DNA from: Chamaea fasciata
Taxonomy: Eukaryota; Chordata; Aves; Passeriformes; Sylviidae
Assembly (NCBI GenBank): GCA_029207755.1
Contig: JARCOQ010000009.1
Span: forward strand, 32,758,914 to 32,822,913
Reading direction: 5' to 3'
Length of the DNA: 64,000 nucleotides
Shown: piece by piece, positions 44,801 to 56,800 of the stretch
How the letters are laid out: each line of letters begins with the position of its first letter
Numbering within the stretch: position 1 is the first letter of the stretch
Notes under the pieces: model-generated
Database searches by the model: none
Told to the model about the DNA's origin: nothing
The model's input: the letters and a program-made list of their open reading frames with translations, nothing else
Position numbers and translations under genes: made by a program

Positions 44801-47800
44801 GATTGCAGAGAGCCAAGCCTCTGCTTTTGACTTTCACTTCTATTTATCTTGAGGAGAAGCCAAGCAGAGCCAAGAAAGATATTTATAACTCCCCCCTCTC
44901 CCCAGCCACCACGGAAACGCTCTGGTTTTGGAGGAGCCCTGGAGCACAGCTGATGAAATGCCTCCTGGGAAAGCATCTTAGCATTTTTTTATTTGGCACC
45001 AGGAAAGAAGGTACCTGGAGGTAGTTGCCCTTTGGAAGCAACTGCTGATAACCCAAAGGTTGGCTGACTCCCGTTCCCATCTTTTCCTATGGCTGACAAG
45101 GGCCCACCTATCCCTGAAAAGGCTGCAGGGAACATGAGGAGACATGGATCAGGAGCAGGCAGGAGGGAGGCAGGGGAGGAGAAACGCAACCGCCCGCAGA
45201 GCCGTGTCATTTGATTGGAGTAGGACGTGAGGCTCAGCAAAAGCACAGTAATTCTATAAATCCAAACATGCCAAGGGATTTATGTCCTCGATGCCCAAGG
45301 AATAAATAAGAGGATGGAGGTTGGTATTTTTTTTTTAAGTATTATAAATGAGAATCAGCCTGATGGAGGTAAAGGTCAGCTTACAGAATCAACACCACAT
45401 ACGCAGTGCAAGCTACTAACTCCCATCAAGGGAATAGCACTTAGAGGACTAAGTGCCCTCTGTCTCCCTACTGCCTTCCCAAATTGAATTAGAATGGAAT
45501 AAGGAAAGAGCACTGTTAACTTCTAACCCCAGACCCAGCACCTCCAAGGAAATGCTCCAGGGATGTGCCCTGCCTTTCCTGCTATAGCCAAAGGTTTGGG
45601 AAACGCTCAGTGAGGATGTTTGCATCTCCCAGGGGGACAGAGCAGGTGCCTGGAGAGTGGCAGCAGCAGCATCCCAGGATCTGTGGGGGATGGCACAGAC
45701 TACAGCCACACTGCCCTCCCCAAAAACCATGAGGTCCCAAGAGAAGGAGAGAACTGGATGATGGATAACCCATATTTTACAGGTCAGCCTGCAAACTACC
45801 GTAGCCCCAAGTGCTCCTCTCTCTCCCTCTGCCTCCCTCTCCCATCCTGGGGACTGGGTGGGACACACCACTCAGGTCCTGATGAAAGGCAGGCAGCCCT
45901 GTGGTAGCTCCCAGAAAGCAAGTTTTCCTCCGCTTCTCCCCCCAGAGTCGTTTATCCTGAGCCAGGAAAAGCCAGCAGCACCACTGTCATTTCTGACACC
46001 ACATTTTCTCCCATTTAAGACAATTCTGTTCAGATGCTGGAGACCCTTCTTCCTCTGAGGTCCGTCCCCCTCGATTACCCACAAATTACCCAGCACACCT
46101 CCCTTGGGATGAGACAACCATTTTCTGAAGGAAGACAAGAGGCTGAAGACTTGTTTTGGGACAGATGAAATCACACATCAAACCGCGTGCTCCTTGCAAA
46201 CCTGAGCCAAAACTGCTCGTACAAACTTCAACCCCTAAACCACAACAACTTCCTTTTCAAAGGCCGAGCAACAGATCAAACCCAGGATACCTCTTTGCCA
46301 CATTTTCTTCCCCTTTTTAAGCCTGTAAAGCAAGTTTTGCTGAGGCAAGGAGGAGGATGACTCCTCAATGAAGAAGTTAAAACAGGCGCCTAAATGATGT
46401 CGTGTTCCCAAGCGCGGGTGTTTGTCAAGCTGTCCTCCTCGGGGGGCTCGCTTCCCACAGACAATCCTCCTGGAATGAGACAGCACCTCTGTGTTCCAGC
46501 CTGGGAACAACAGCAATAAATCACAGCTAATCCACATAAAGACAGCAGCGATGTGTTTCAGCTCCGGTTATGAAGAGCGGAGGTGCCAGCGTAAACTGGG
46601 GCTTTTAAATCACCTGTCATGGGCTCAACAAGCATGAGAAATATTAATGGATTCGGCTGGAGAAGCATTGGGAAGTGGAAGAGGACAAAGTAAGTCCAGG
46701 GAAAGGCAAGGAGTCAGAGGTATTTAAAACTTCCTTCACGTAATCTCTGGCTTGCAATCACGCTGCCTTGGCCTGGATTTTGCCACTACCATCAGGATTA
46801 TTGATCAGTTTTTAAAGCCTTACGTCGTTTACAGTAGTCAGCCAAAAAAAGACCCATCCTGAATTAATAAAAAAGTCCAAGCAGCTCTGCTGAGAGCCTC
46901 GGAAATGCCAAGGGAGCAACAACTCAGTGCAATGCCTCGCAATTAAAAATTCCCACTAACAAGCAGCAATACCATGGGATAACATGGATGTGCACATACA
47001 CACACACCTCCCCGGACTGCGGGGAGCTCTGCTGTGAACCCCAGCCCCTGAAAGCAGTGCCTTAGGGCTGGGCTATTAGAGATCAACAGCACAAAACTGT
47101 CCCCAGTGACTCAGCGCTGCGGGCGAGCAGCGCCGTGTAATGTCATTAGCCTGTGACAATCCGCCTCACAAACCCCGCTGCCCTCGGCAAGGAGCTGAGG
47201 GAGGGTCCTGTTTTCCATATCTGGAACGAACACAGAAATTAGCAACTGCGGAGAGGCTGGGAGGAAGAGGCTCGTAGCTCCGGGAGCCTACGGCTGTGGG
47301 TGAGCTCGCTGTCATTCCCGCTGCGTGGTCCATGCTGAGGATGGGACACCAGCAATCCCTCCCCTGCTGTTTCTCCTGGGTGGAAGATGTTCATCCACCC
47401 CAAGATCCCATCCGGGAAGGGTGTGAACACCGTTGGGCTCTACCTCCATGGTAGAGCACATGCAGGAGGATTAGGCTGACAGACAGCCCAGCGCTGGGAA
47501 TCGGGGTCCGGCAGCTGACAGCAGCACACGGAGAGCTCCAACCAGGAGATTAAACGGAGGCTTTGGAGGAGCTGGAGGCTTTACAGCTTCAGCTGCTCCG
47601 CACCAAGTGACAACACTCACCAGCTCACCCGCCGGCAGCACAGCCCCAGCGTGTCCCGATTGGGAGCAGCGGTGAATGAGGGAACAGGCTCGGAAAGCCA
47701 GGAGGTTTCCCTTGGAAATCACCATGTTATGGTGCTGTTATCTCCTTCAGGGAAGGGGAGGAACAAACAAAATCCCGGGCACCTGCTGACAAGCATGGAG

Positions 47801-50800
47801 AAAAATTAAGCGGTGTTTCTGAAGAGGTGCCTCGACACAGAGCAATAAAACCTGTTTGTCTGCAGACTTTCTGTGCTCTCCCCTGGAAATTTTTCCATCT
47901 CACAAGGGATGATATATTTGAATTAAAGTTTGTATAACATGTCCACAGTTTGGAACGGAAAACTGGAGAAGAGCAGAAAACAATCACCCTTCCAAATCAC
48001 CTGGCTCAAGCACAACTGCAGTTCCTATGCCAGACACAGGAGGAAGGCGCTGACTCCTCGGCAAACTGCTGGGTTAATGATACCAGCACCTGGCAAAAAG
48101 GACTGATGGAGGAAACGGCAAAAACATGGAAAGACTAAAAATCTTAAAAAATTAAATTCTGAAATGTGAAAGTAACACTCAGAAACACCGATGGACTCTA
48201 AGAGAGTCCACTGAACTCCAGCGAGCTCTGTCCGTCTGAGTTCCTCTGATTAACCTCCTTTGCTTGCACAAACCACGGCCTCCAATCCTGCTTTTGGGAT
48301 TCCACCTATTGTTTAATGCACCTCAGTCCTGAAGCCTCCACACAGACCTGCCAGGACCTCTCCAGAAGGCTGCTGTTATCTCCACAGCTGTCACAGTTCC
48401 CCAGGTTGCAGTATGTGCTGGCAGAGCTCCTTCTTCCTCATCCCAAAAAATTCACCATACCCCATCCCAGCTGTGACCCAAACTCCCCCAAACTATGACA
48501 GACAAACCCCAAACCAAAGCTTCTGGTGGCTCCCAGAAGATGAGACACAACCAGGCAAATTGTCAAGATCTGGGGAGTTTGTTAAATGAGTAGACTCTTT
48601 TTCCTTCTATTTTTGACTTTCAAAATTTTCTGAAACAATTTGGTGCCAAAAAAAGAAATACCTGATTCCCGTGTTATTCACCCTGGACACCACTCCGCCA
48701 ACGATTATCTGTCAGAGGTTTAATTGTGCTTGGAAGCTTGCCAGGAACAATGCAGGAGAAGCATAGCGAAAGCAGGTAGGCAGGCATTCATCCAGAGAGG
48801 TGGCTCTTCCCAGCATTCCCAACCTCCTCCCCAAATTAATAACTGCTTCCTTTCCGTGGCTTTTTAAAGGATGGCTGGCTGGGCATCCAACATTTTCTGA
48901 GACGGTTCAGGTGTTACAGTCTTGGAAAATGTTGTGCAGAGTCACAAGGGTGGAAGATGGGTAGGAAGGACAGAGAGGGCGGCTGTCACCTGGGCTGTCA
49001 CCACCAGCACCAGCCACAAGGCTGCAGATTGTTTTGCTCTGCAAGCGTGCAGCTGGCTCTGGAGTGTCTCTCCATCCCCAATATAGCATCCAGTCCTTCC
49101 ACATGGATAATACAAGGAGCAAGCCCTACCCCTCTCCTTTTCCTCCTTTTCTTCTCTGGCAAGATTTAAAAGGCAACAGCAGAGACCTTTTCACCTCATC
49201 TCCCTTAGGAAGAATAAAGCAGGCAGACTTCATGAGGGAGAAAATCTTGTGTCATAAAAGTCCCAGTGGCCTCTCTCTTGGGAGATACCCAAGTCAGGGC
49301 TAGCTCCTCTATGACACAGGAAAATCCCCTACAATTAAATTACTGGTGCAGTCCCTTGGAAACAACATAACCATCTTTCTCTGGCAAAGTACCACCAACA
49401 TAAGAAGCAGCAGCAAGTTCATAGAGAAAGATCCAAGGTGCATGATGGGAGGTTTCCTTTTTATATTTTCGCTTTCTGAGCCAAAGTAAATGCCATATGA
49501 ACGCCAAGCAGTTCTTGGTACATTCATAGATGCCATCTCACAGTTGTTCTGCAGGCATGCCATGTAGGAATCATGAAGTGACAAACTGAAGAAAGGACCA
49601 ACGTCATCGGCTCCACCGTTCTCCCTTTCTCCAAGGCAGGGGGAGCTTGGTGGTGGTAGATCCTGGCTTAGTATCTCTGCTCCCTCAAAACAATCCCCTT
49701 TTCCCAGCTCCTCTAGAGCAGCACTTCCTTACCTCCCCCTTTACAAGATTTTCCTAATCCCTTGCTGCAATTTAAGCCCACTATTTATCACTTCTTTTAT
49801 CCACTACTGGCAAAAGCATTCCCATGCTTCAAGTTTTTCCTGTGTGCTGCCCTCCTTCCCTTTATTAGCCTCAAATCAACCCTTCCAGCCCCAGCCTGCA
49901 GACATTTTCTACCCCTCCAATTATGTCCCTGTTGTCCTCTGGGCTCTTTGCACCCATCCATGGTACCCAAAAACGGACAAAACCTTGAACTAAGCGTAGT
50001 CAGAGGTTTACTTTAAAGACATTTCTCTCTTTTTTTAATTTCCACGGGCTGACTCAGTCTGGAGCAGCTCCCCATAAGCCAAACCCTGGCCTGCTGGGCT
50101 GGTACTGAGGAACTTCTCCATCCTACACTGGTGCCACTGCTCCCTCCTGGACCTGTCCTTGTTCGCAGCTGCCTGCTTGTTTCTGCCTGATTTCCCAACA
50201 TCGTTTGGAGCTCTGTTCCCTCCTACTCACATGTCCAATATTCCTGCCTCTCCCCAGCTGGGTTTCACCTGCAGACCTCAGAGTGTATTTCACGCTGCCC
50301 GTAACACCCTCCTGACCTCCATGGGTGGGATGAGTACAAGGTTTCCAGCTCTGTGAATACGGAAGCAGCTGATCCTTCTCTGACTGCTGCCATGTGAAAC
50401 CTCTTCATAAAATTGGAGCAAAGCCACCTCAGCTGCCAGAGGGTGATGTAGCAGTGAGGAGGGTGACATTCAGCAATAGTCTAAATTAATCTGTCAGGCT
50501 GGATTTTTTTTTTTCAAATAGAACTGTTCAGGGCCGGGTGCAGGCTTTTGTTCAGCTGAGATCCCCTCCCTCCAGGATGTCCCCCCCACCCCCCAGCCAA
50601 ATCCACAGCCAATCCTGCCACTACCACGCTGCAAAATCTTTGCTTTAGCTCACAGTTTTGGGTCTGTTCCCCCCATCACAAATCCATGAAAATTCATGCA
50701 CTTCAGGAAATCAAACCCCAGTTGCTATGGTGAAAGGCATTCTGCAAACTAAGAAACAAATACAAGTGGGACATTTGGAGGTTACCAGATTTTTGCACGT

Positions 50801-53800
50801 CTTTCAGACAAGAATAAAAACCCTTTCAGCAAATTAATGGATCTGATAAGATCCCAGACCTACACCTCAAACATGAGGGATTTACAGTATAATGTAAGGA
50901 AATTAATAATCAAACAGTGCATTTCTCCACAGAAGCCTTATTCCCATGGCTCCTATAACAGCAAATGCAGCAACAGTTTCTAAGAGCTGGGCTTTGGCTT
51001 TGCTGCAGAGATGGCAAGGAGGCGCATCCGGGAATACCAGGACAAGGAGCTCCCATCAGTGTGACCTCTCACTACGCCCACTGAACACCAAGAGGAGGAG
51101 TCTAGCTACAGAGCCAGTAAATTAATTCAGACAGACACAGAAAATTATCCAGCAGAAGGGTCATGGTACCTTTGGGATGAACTGCCTACTTTTGCTAATC
51201 AGTGGGTTGGGGTTTTTTGCATTTAATGTGCTGGGTCCTTGCCTTCCATTAAGGAGTTGCTGTAATTCAACTCCTGCCAGCTCCACAGAGAAAAATCATC
51301 TTCTTAAGATCAAAGAGGTGACGCTGTCCTGGCTGGCTGGTGGCACAGCAGGGATCTCAGGGAAGTGAGGAGGAGGTGGGATGCTCACCGGGTGGGAGGC
51401 AGAGGCACCCACAGAACCTTCAAAAGGCTCAGCTGCTGGCCTGGGTGGGAGTGCAGCGGTGCAGGGGCAAGAGGATTCAGAGACTCTCAGCAAACCCTCT
51501 TCCAGCACTCACAGTTCTGGCTAAAATTAGTCAGAGGGGCGTAGAGCACCTCTGAGAGGAAAAAAAAGGCTCTTCCTTTTCTTGGTAAGGTCACCAAAGA
51601 GATCTCTGTCATGCAAAGGCAGCACAAACCTTCTGCACTGCGTTCTCCTCAGTGCAGTGGCTCAGCCTTCCCCTAAAACCTCCAACACTGCCTCCAAGGC
51701 CCAAACACTCCAATAAAGATATTTTCCCTCCTTTGTCTACTCTGATTTTTCAAATGCCACTTCAGATTCCTGTTTCATCAAATGCAAATAACAGGAATAT
51801 GGCTTTCTCTCCCCCTGAAGAATATAATTCGCAGAAAAGCATTTTCACAGCAACCTCAATTTAATCTCCTTTTTTTTTTCCCCATGATTATACGAACTGA
51901 TCTCCAGTCTCATCTGCTCAACTGTCACATCCTCCCATCCCACTGTTGCTCTAATTGCACACTGCTGAGCCCCCTCGATTGTTCCGGTACCTCTTGGTAA
52001 TGGCAGGAATTCTCCCCTCTGCAAAGTGGCATCACAGCCTTTCATTTCTGCTTTTGATTCTTCTGTAAAAACGAGGTGAGGAAAGCACTGGCTTATTTCT
52101 GAGATACTGATGTTGCACCACAATCTCTTGCTCAGTCTCTCCTCACCCCAGTGGATTTTTTGTTTGGTATTTTTAACTCTAAACTTTCCAAGCAGCCACC
52201 TCCTGTTAGGTATTTGTTCCAGCTGTCAGTCCTGCTTTGGATCTACATCTTTACCACCTCGTTGAGGATAACAAGATGTTCTTACCCTTTCTGAACACCA
52301 GGCAGTCTTGATCCTCACCTAACACTGGTTCTTTAGCTCTTTGATTTCACCTCAGCTTAGAAATACATCAGGAAAAGACTCAGCCTCCTTAAATCCACAA
52401 ACAAATATTACACGAAAGGCCTGGGTTCCAGTGGCTGCAGAACACGAGGCACACTCCACATCTACAAGGGGAGTTGGCTCTGCAGAGGGGCAGATGTTCA
52501 TTTGTTTAGACCTTGGTGAGCTTGGGGTATTTTGAGGGGCCAGGGGTTTATTCAGGCCAAGGCTTTCTTTTCCATTGCACCTCTGTCTCTGGCACTGCAT
52601 CAAATGTTTTAAGCTGAACTACTGCATGGCACAGCCACCCCACTGCTCTTACCCAGCAGGGCAGACACGGTGACAGGGAACACCACTGGCTCTCCAGTGT
52701 ATCAGCCAGCAAATGCACTTTCCCCGTGCTCCCAGTGAAAGCAGATACAGTGCCATAACTCAATACACTCATGCAGGCCTCAAAAGACAAGGAGCCTCAT
52801 CAAATGATGCCTCATCTGAACTAGAAGCCCTCCCTGGGCACTCCTGCAGCCCCGCTGCTGGACCAGGGCATGGCAGCATGTGCCACCACCTTGGCTGATC
52901 CCGTTCCCAGTCTTCCATCCAGCTTAAAGTCTCCCCTAATGCCCTAAAGACATAAGATGTGCAGCTTTCTGCTGCTGTACCTCAGTAGCTGTTCCCTCAA
53001 TATTTAATCTTGTAAGCTGTTAATGCACGGATCTGTGCTAAGTGGCAGGGTTCAGCTTTTTCTGCACTCAAAATTTGCTTCCTTCTTGTTTGAATGAGGC
53101 AAAGGGCGTTCATTTACTTCTCAGACCTCAACTCAAGCCAAAATTCATTCCATTTTGACCCAGTGAGAGTCCAGGTGGTTTTCTTCCTTTCCCTTAAACG
53201 TGCAACCGAAATTTTTGGCCAGTCAGCCCTTTTGCATTTTTTCTCATTTTTATTTATTCACTGCAGCCTCAGTTGGGTTTGTTTGTGGTTTTTTTTTTCA
53301 CTGAACAATAATAAATAAAAGCCCGGAGGCAGCGCAGCCTCGTCTCCGGAGGTGCCGGCAGCTGCCCCGGCCGCCTGGGTGCCAGCGCTGTGCCAGCTGC
53401 GGCGCGGGGCACCAGGCCACCGCCAGGACACGGCGGGGGGCACGGCAGGGAGCTGCCAGCCCGGCATCTCCCCCAGGCCCGGCCCTGCCTTTCAGCCAGG
53501 AATTGCTCCTCCTCCCTCCGCTCCTGACCGGAGCACGATTTCAGCGCGTGACTGGGATGTTCAAAGCCGGCCTAGTTGGAAAACGTATCGCTCCATATGA
53601 AGCGATCCATGAAGCATCCCCAGCTTTTAGACCAGAGAAGTGCGAAACCAAAGCTTTGTTGGACACAAATCTATTGGGCCACAAAGCCCCTTGGGCTCTC
53701 CACCTATGCCAGGAAGCCTTTTTCAGGGATATTCTTCAAGACAGAAGTAATTTAAACTCCCAAACGCAAGTCATCCTACAGGATCTATTTTCTGAGCAGT

Positions 53801-56800
53801 GTGGGAAGGTACCGGCCTGCATAACCGTTTATTAGCACAAATAGGAGTGTATGTTTAACTCTGCGGAACGGGTAGAACAAAGGATTATTAAATAAAATTC
53901 CGATTAGTTCAGCTGAAAGCAAAATACCAGCTGGAGCCTGGTGTAGCATGGGCATGTTATCAGCAAACATGTGCTGCCAGCGCATCTGCACACACACACA
54001 CACACACACACACACCCCTGCTCTGACCACGGGGAGCCTCAGCCTGGAACAGCAGAGCCACAGCACTTCCATCGTGCGCCGTGCTCCCATAGCTCCAGTC
54101 CTGCTCTGAGCCTTTGGCCTCACAATGGGAATTAGACCGATGAAACCCGAGTTTTCCCACTTACCCTCCTACCAGCAGCCATGCTTTGTTAGCGTTCCAA
54201 GTGGGAACACAGCCACTAAGCACAGCTATCACAGAGTCCCACCACCTGGAATCACATGCAGGGCACATGGCTCTCCCTCCCACCAGCCTGCCTAACTGCA
54301 GCCATATTCATTAACAGCCCGTCGTTTAGGTCCTGGTGCAAAAGTTAACGAAGATACTTTGCGAGAGGGCAGCCTCCCCAGCACAAGATAAATAATGGAT
54401 ATAAAAGCAGGCTGGGAGGGAACTGGTGCATCCCTGCAAGGTCATGCTGGCATGCATCAGTGGCTCACTGAGGCTGGGCTCCTCCGGTAAGAAGCCTGGA
54501 GCTATTTATGACTCACGTAATTAATTAATGCCAACGGGCGTTCTGCTGCAGGCACGTGGGAGACCAAAGGGAAATACGAAGCGAAGCGGGCAGGTTAGGA
54601 GATGTAGTGGAGGTGGGAGAGAAGGATGACATTTCTTGTGGCAAGACATGCTTTGAAGTAATTACCAGCAGTCCAAACAGCCAGCAGCTCTTCTGGCTAC
54701 GTCAGTACAAAATCAATTAGGAGCTTTAAAAATGCATTGGGCTCATATTTCTGAGAGCATCAAGAATACGGAGAAGCGGTTGCATTTCCAAGCACCGCAA
54801 GACCCGTCCCCAGATCCTCAGACCCCATAAATGGTGTGACCAGCAGAGGGAGCATCGTTAATCCTTCCCAATCACAAACGGTTTGGGATGAGAGCACGGA
54901 GGAGGACCCAGAGCTTCATTTTATGTCTCTCTAAAGCCTGAGGACAAGTTTAACAGAAGCAGGAGAAAGGAGCAAAGGTGAACGTGGAGAAAACAGTGTC
55001 CTGCAGGCACTCAGGGCTCCTGACACACACCTCCCCCTTCCAAAGCTGGCCCTCCCAACACTGGGAGCTATCCAAAACTGCATATCACGTCAAGAAAGGG
55101 ACCAGGGCTGTGGCTTCCCTGCTCCAGCTTGCAATACTGCAGTCTCACACTGCACACTCAACATGTGGTGACGCTGAGTCATGACACCACGCTTGCACAG
55201 ACCGTTTGAGGACAATGAGAGCTTAACCTAATTTTGTCCCTTTGTTTGTCCTCTGCAGGGAGATCAATCAGTTCCACTCCCTGCCTCCACAACCCCCTGC
55301 ATCCAGCGGCTGATACATTAATAAAACTGTAAATACAAATAAAGCCCACTCTTCCCCTCCTCTGGGAGGGCTCTAAAGTCCTTCTGTGCTGTCCAGCTCC
55401 CACCCCGCCTGCATCCTCTCTCATGTCTCTTAGTTGCCAGAATATCTTCTTACCCTTCTCAAATGTATCCATGCATTGTCTTCTTTCCCTCTTATCGGAC
55501 CTGCCTGCTACAAATCCTCTCACACAATGAGGATTGCAAATTTGCTTATAAGCCGGTGCTGCTCCTCTGTGCATCTCTTTTCTCTCTGGACACTTGCAGG
55601 GGTCAAGCACACGGCATCAGTCTGCCACAGCCATCTGGATGAGCAGCAGAGGCAGCCTGCAGTCCCAACCGCGGTTGGCAAAGCCTGGGAGCCTGCAGCA
55701 CGCTCCCCTTTGAGCCTTACCCAACCTCCACAGTCTGAGAGATGTGTATTCTACCCTCTGATAGCTGCCAAAGCCCTCAGATCCTGGTGGGACTCCCCAC
55801 CACTACCCGCTATTTTTCCGGAGCAAATCAACAGCAGAGATTAAAAACAAGAAGAAAAGAGTAAGTGAAATGAAGAGTGGGGTTTAGTTTCATAAATATA
55901 TATGAGTAGAACAAGAGCAATGAAGTGCTTCTTTCTGGTGGGTTGAGAATCAAGTCAAGCCTGAGTCTCCAGGGTAAAACAGGAGCGAAGTAAACGACAA
56001 CACGAACACCCACTTAGCATTCGTGCTTCATATTCCTGCTCTGAGCCCCAGCAGCTTTAGGAATGCTCCTGTTAAATACCGTAATGCTCCCAATTACAAG
56101 TGATCTGGACTGTTTATTTTCTAAACAGATTCCCCCCCACACACCCCACCCAGCCCCGGGAGATCCCATCAGCCTAAGACAAAAGCAGTCTTGAAGAGGT
56201 GTTTCAACCTCTTTTGGCTATACAATATCCATAGCTGGCTCCATTTCCCTAATTGTTTCATACTGACCTTGAGGATATTTTGGCCATTAAACGACTCCCG
56301 CTCCTTGAAAGATGATTTACCAGTCATTGTGTTGTTTCGCTCTTCAGCTGTAGAGAGAAAAGCCACCACCAGAATGAGCTTCAGATGGGAGAACTCTGTG
56401 TGCTGTACTTCACCCCCCACTCTGTCCCTCCCCAAAGTCAGCTGCCAGCTAATAAACCATCTTTGCCCAGTTCTCAGTGGAAAAAAAACCCCACTTCCAC
56501 TTGGATTTTAGGAGGAAAAGGGCTGGAATTGGTGCCTCTATCAGGATCACCTGTGTTACCTGGAGGCAAGGCCCTAAATCACAACTACTGCCGTGGTGAT
56601 TTTTTAGGGCTGACTGCTCAGTGCAACACACCTGCTTCTCTCTGGCTCGTTTTCATCCTGCCATGTCAGGGTGAGAGACAGCCCTTGTGTGGCCTGGAGC
56701 AGCACCAAACTCCAGGCTGAGCACGCCAGCACAACGCCAGGCGGGCTGCGGACGGCACTGACACAAACCTCTGCTGCCTGCACCATACGTGTGGTGTGGA

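Larger units (their letters stand above)
41955..56267. other. ASCC1 last intron (14.3 kb)
   Basis: A long intron between the last two ASCC1 exons. It holds one CR1 fragment (43728-44056), a CA microsatellite (53989) and a GC-rich island (about 53320-53560). No other gene was recognised on either strand: the open frames present are short, unspliced and unlike known proteins. Stretches around 46560-47190 and 54290-54580 have a balanced composition and motif-rich look that could mark conserved noncoding elements. Confidence 0.5.
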
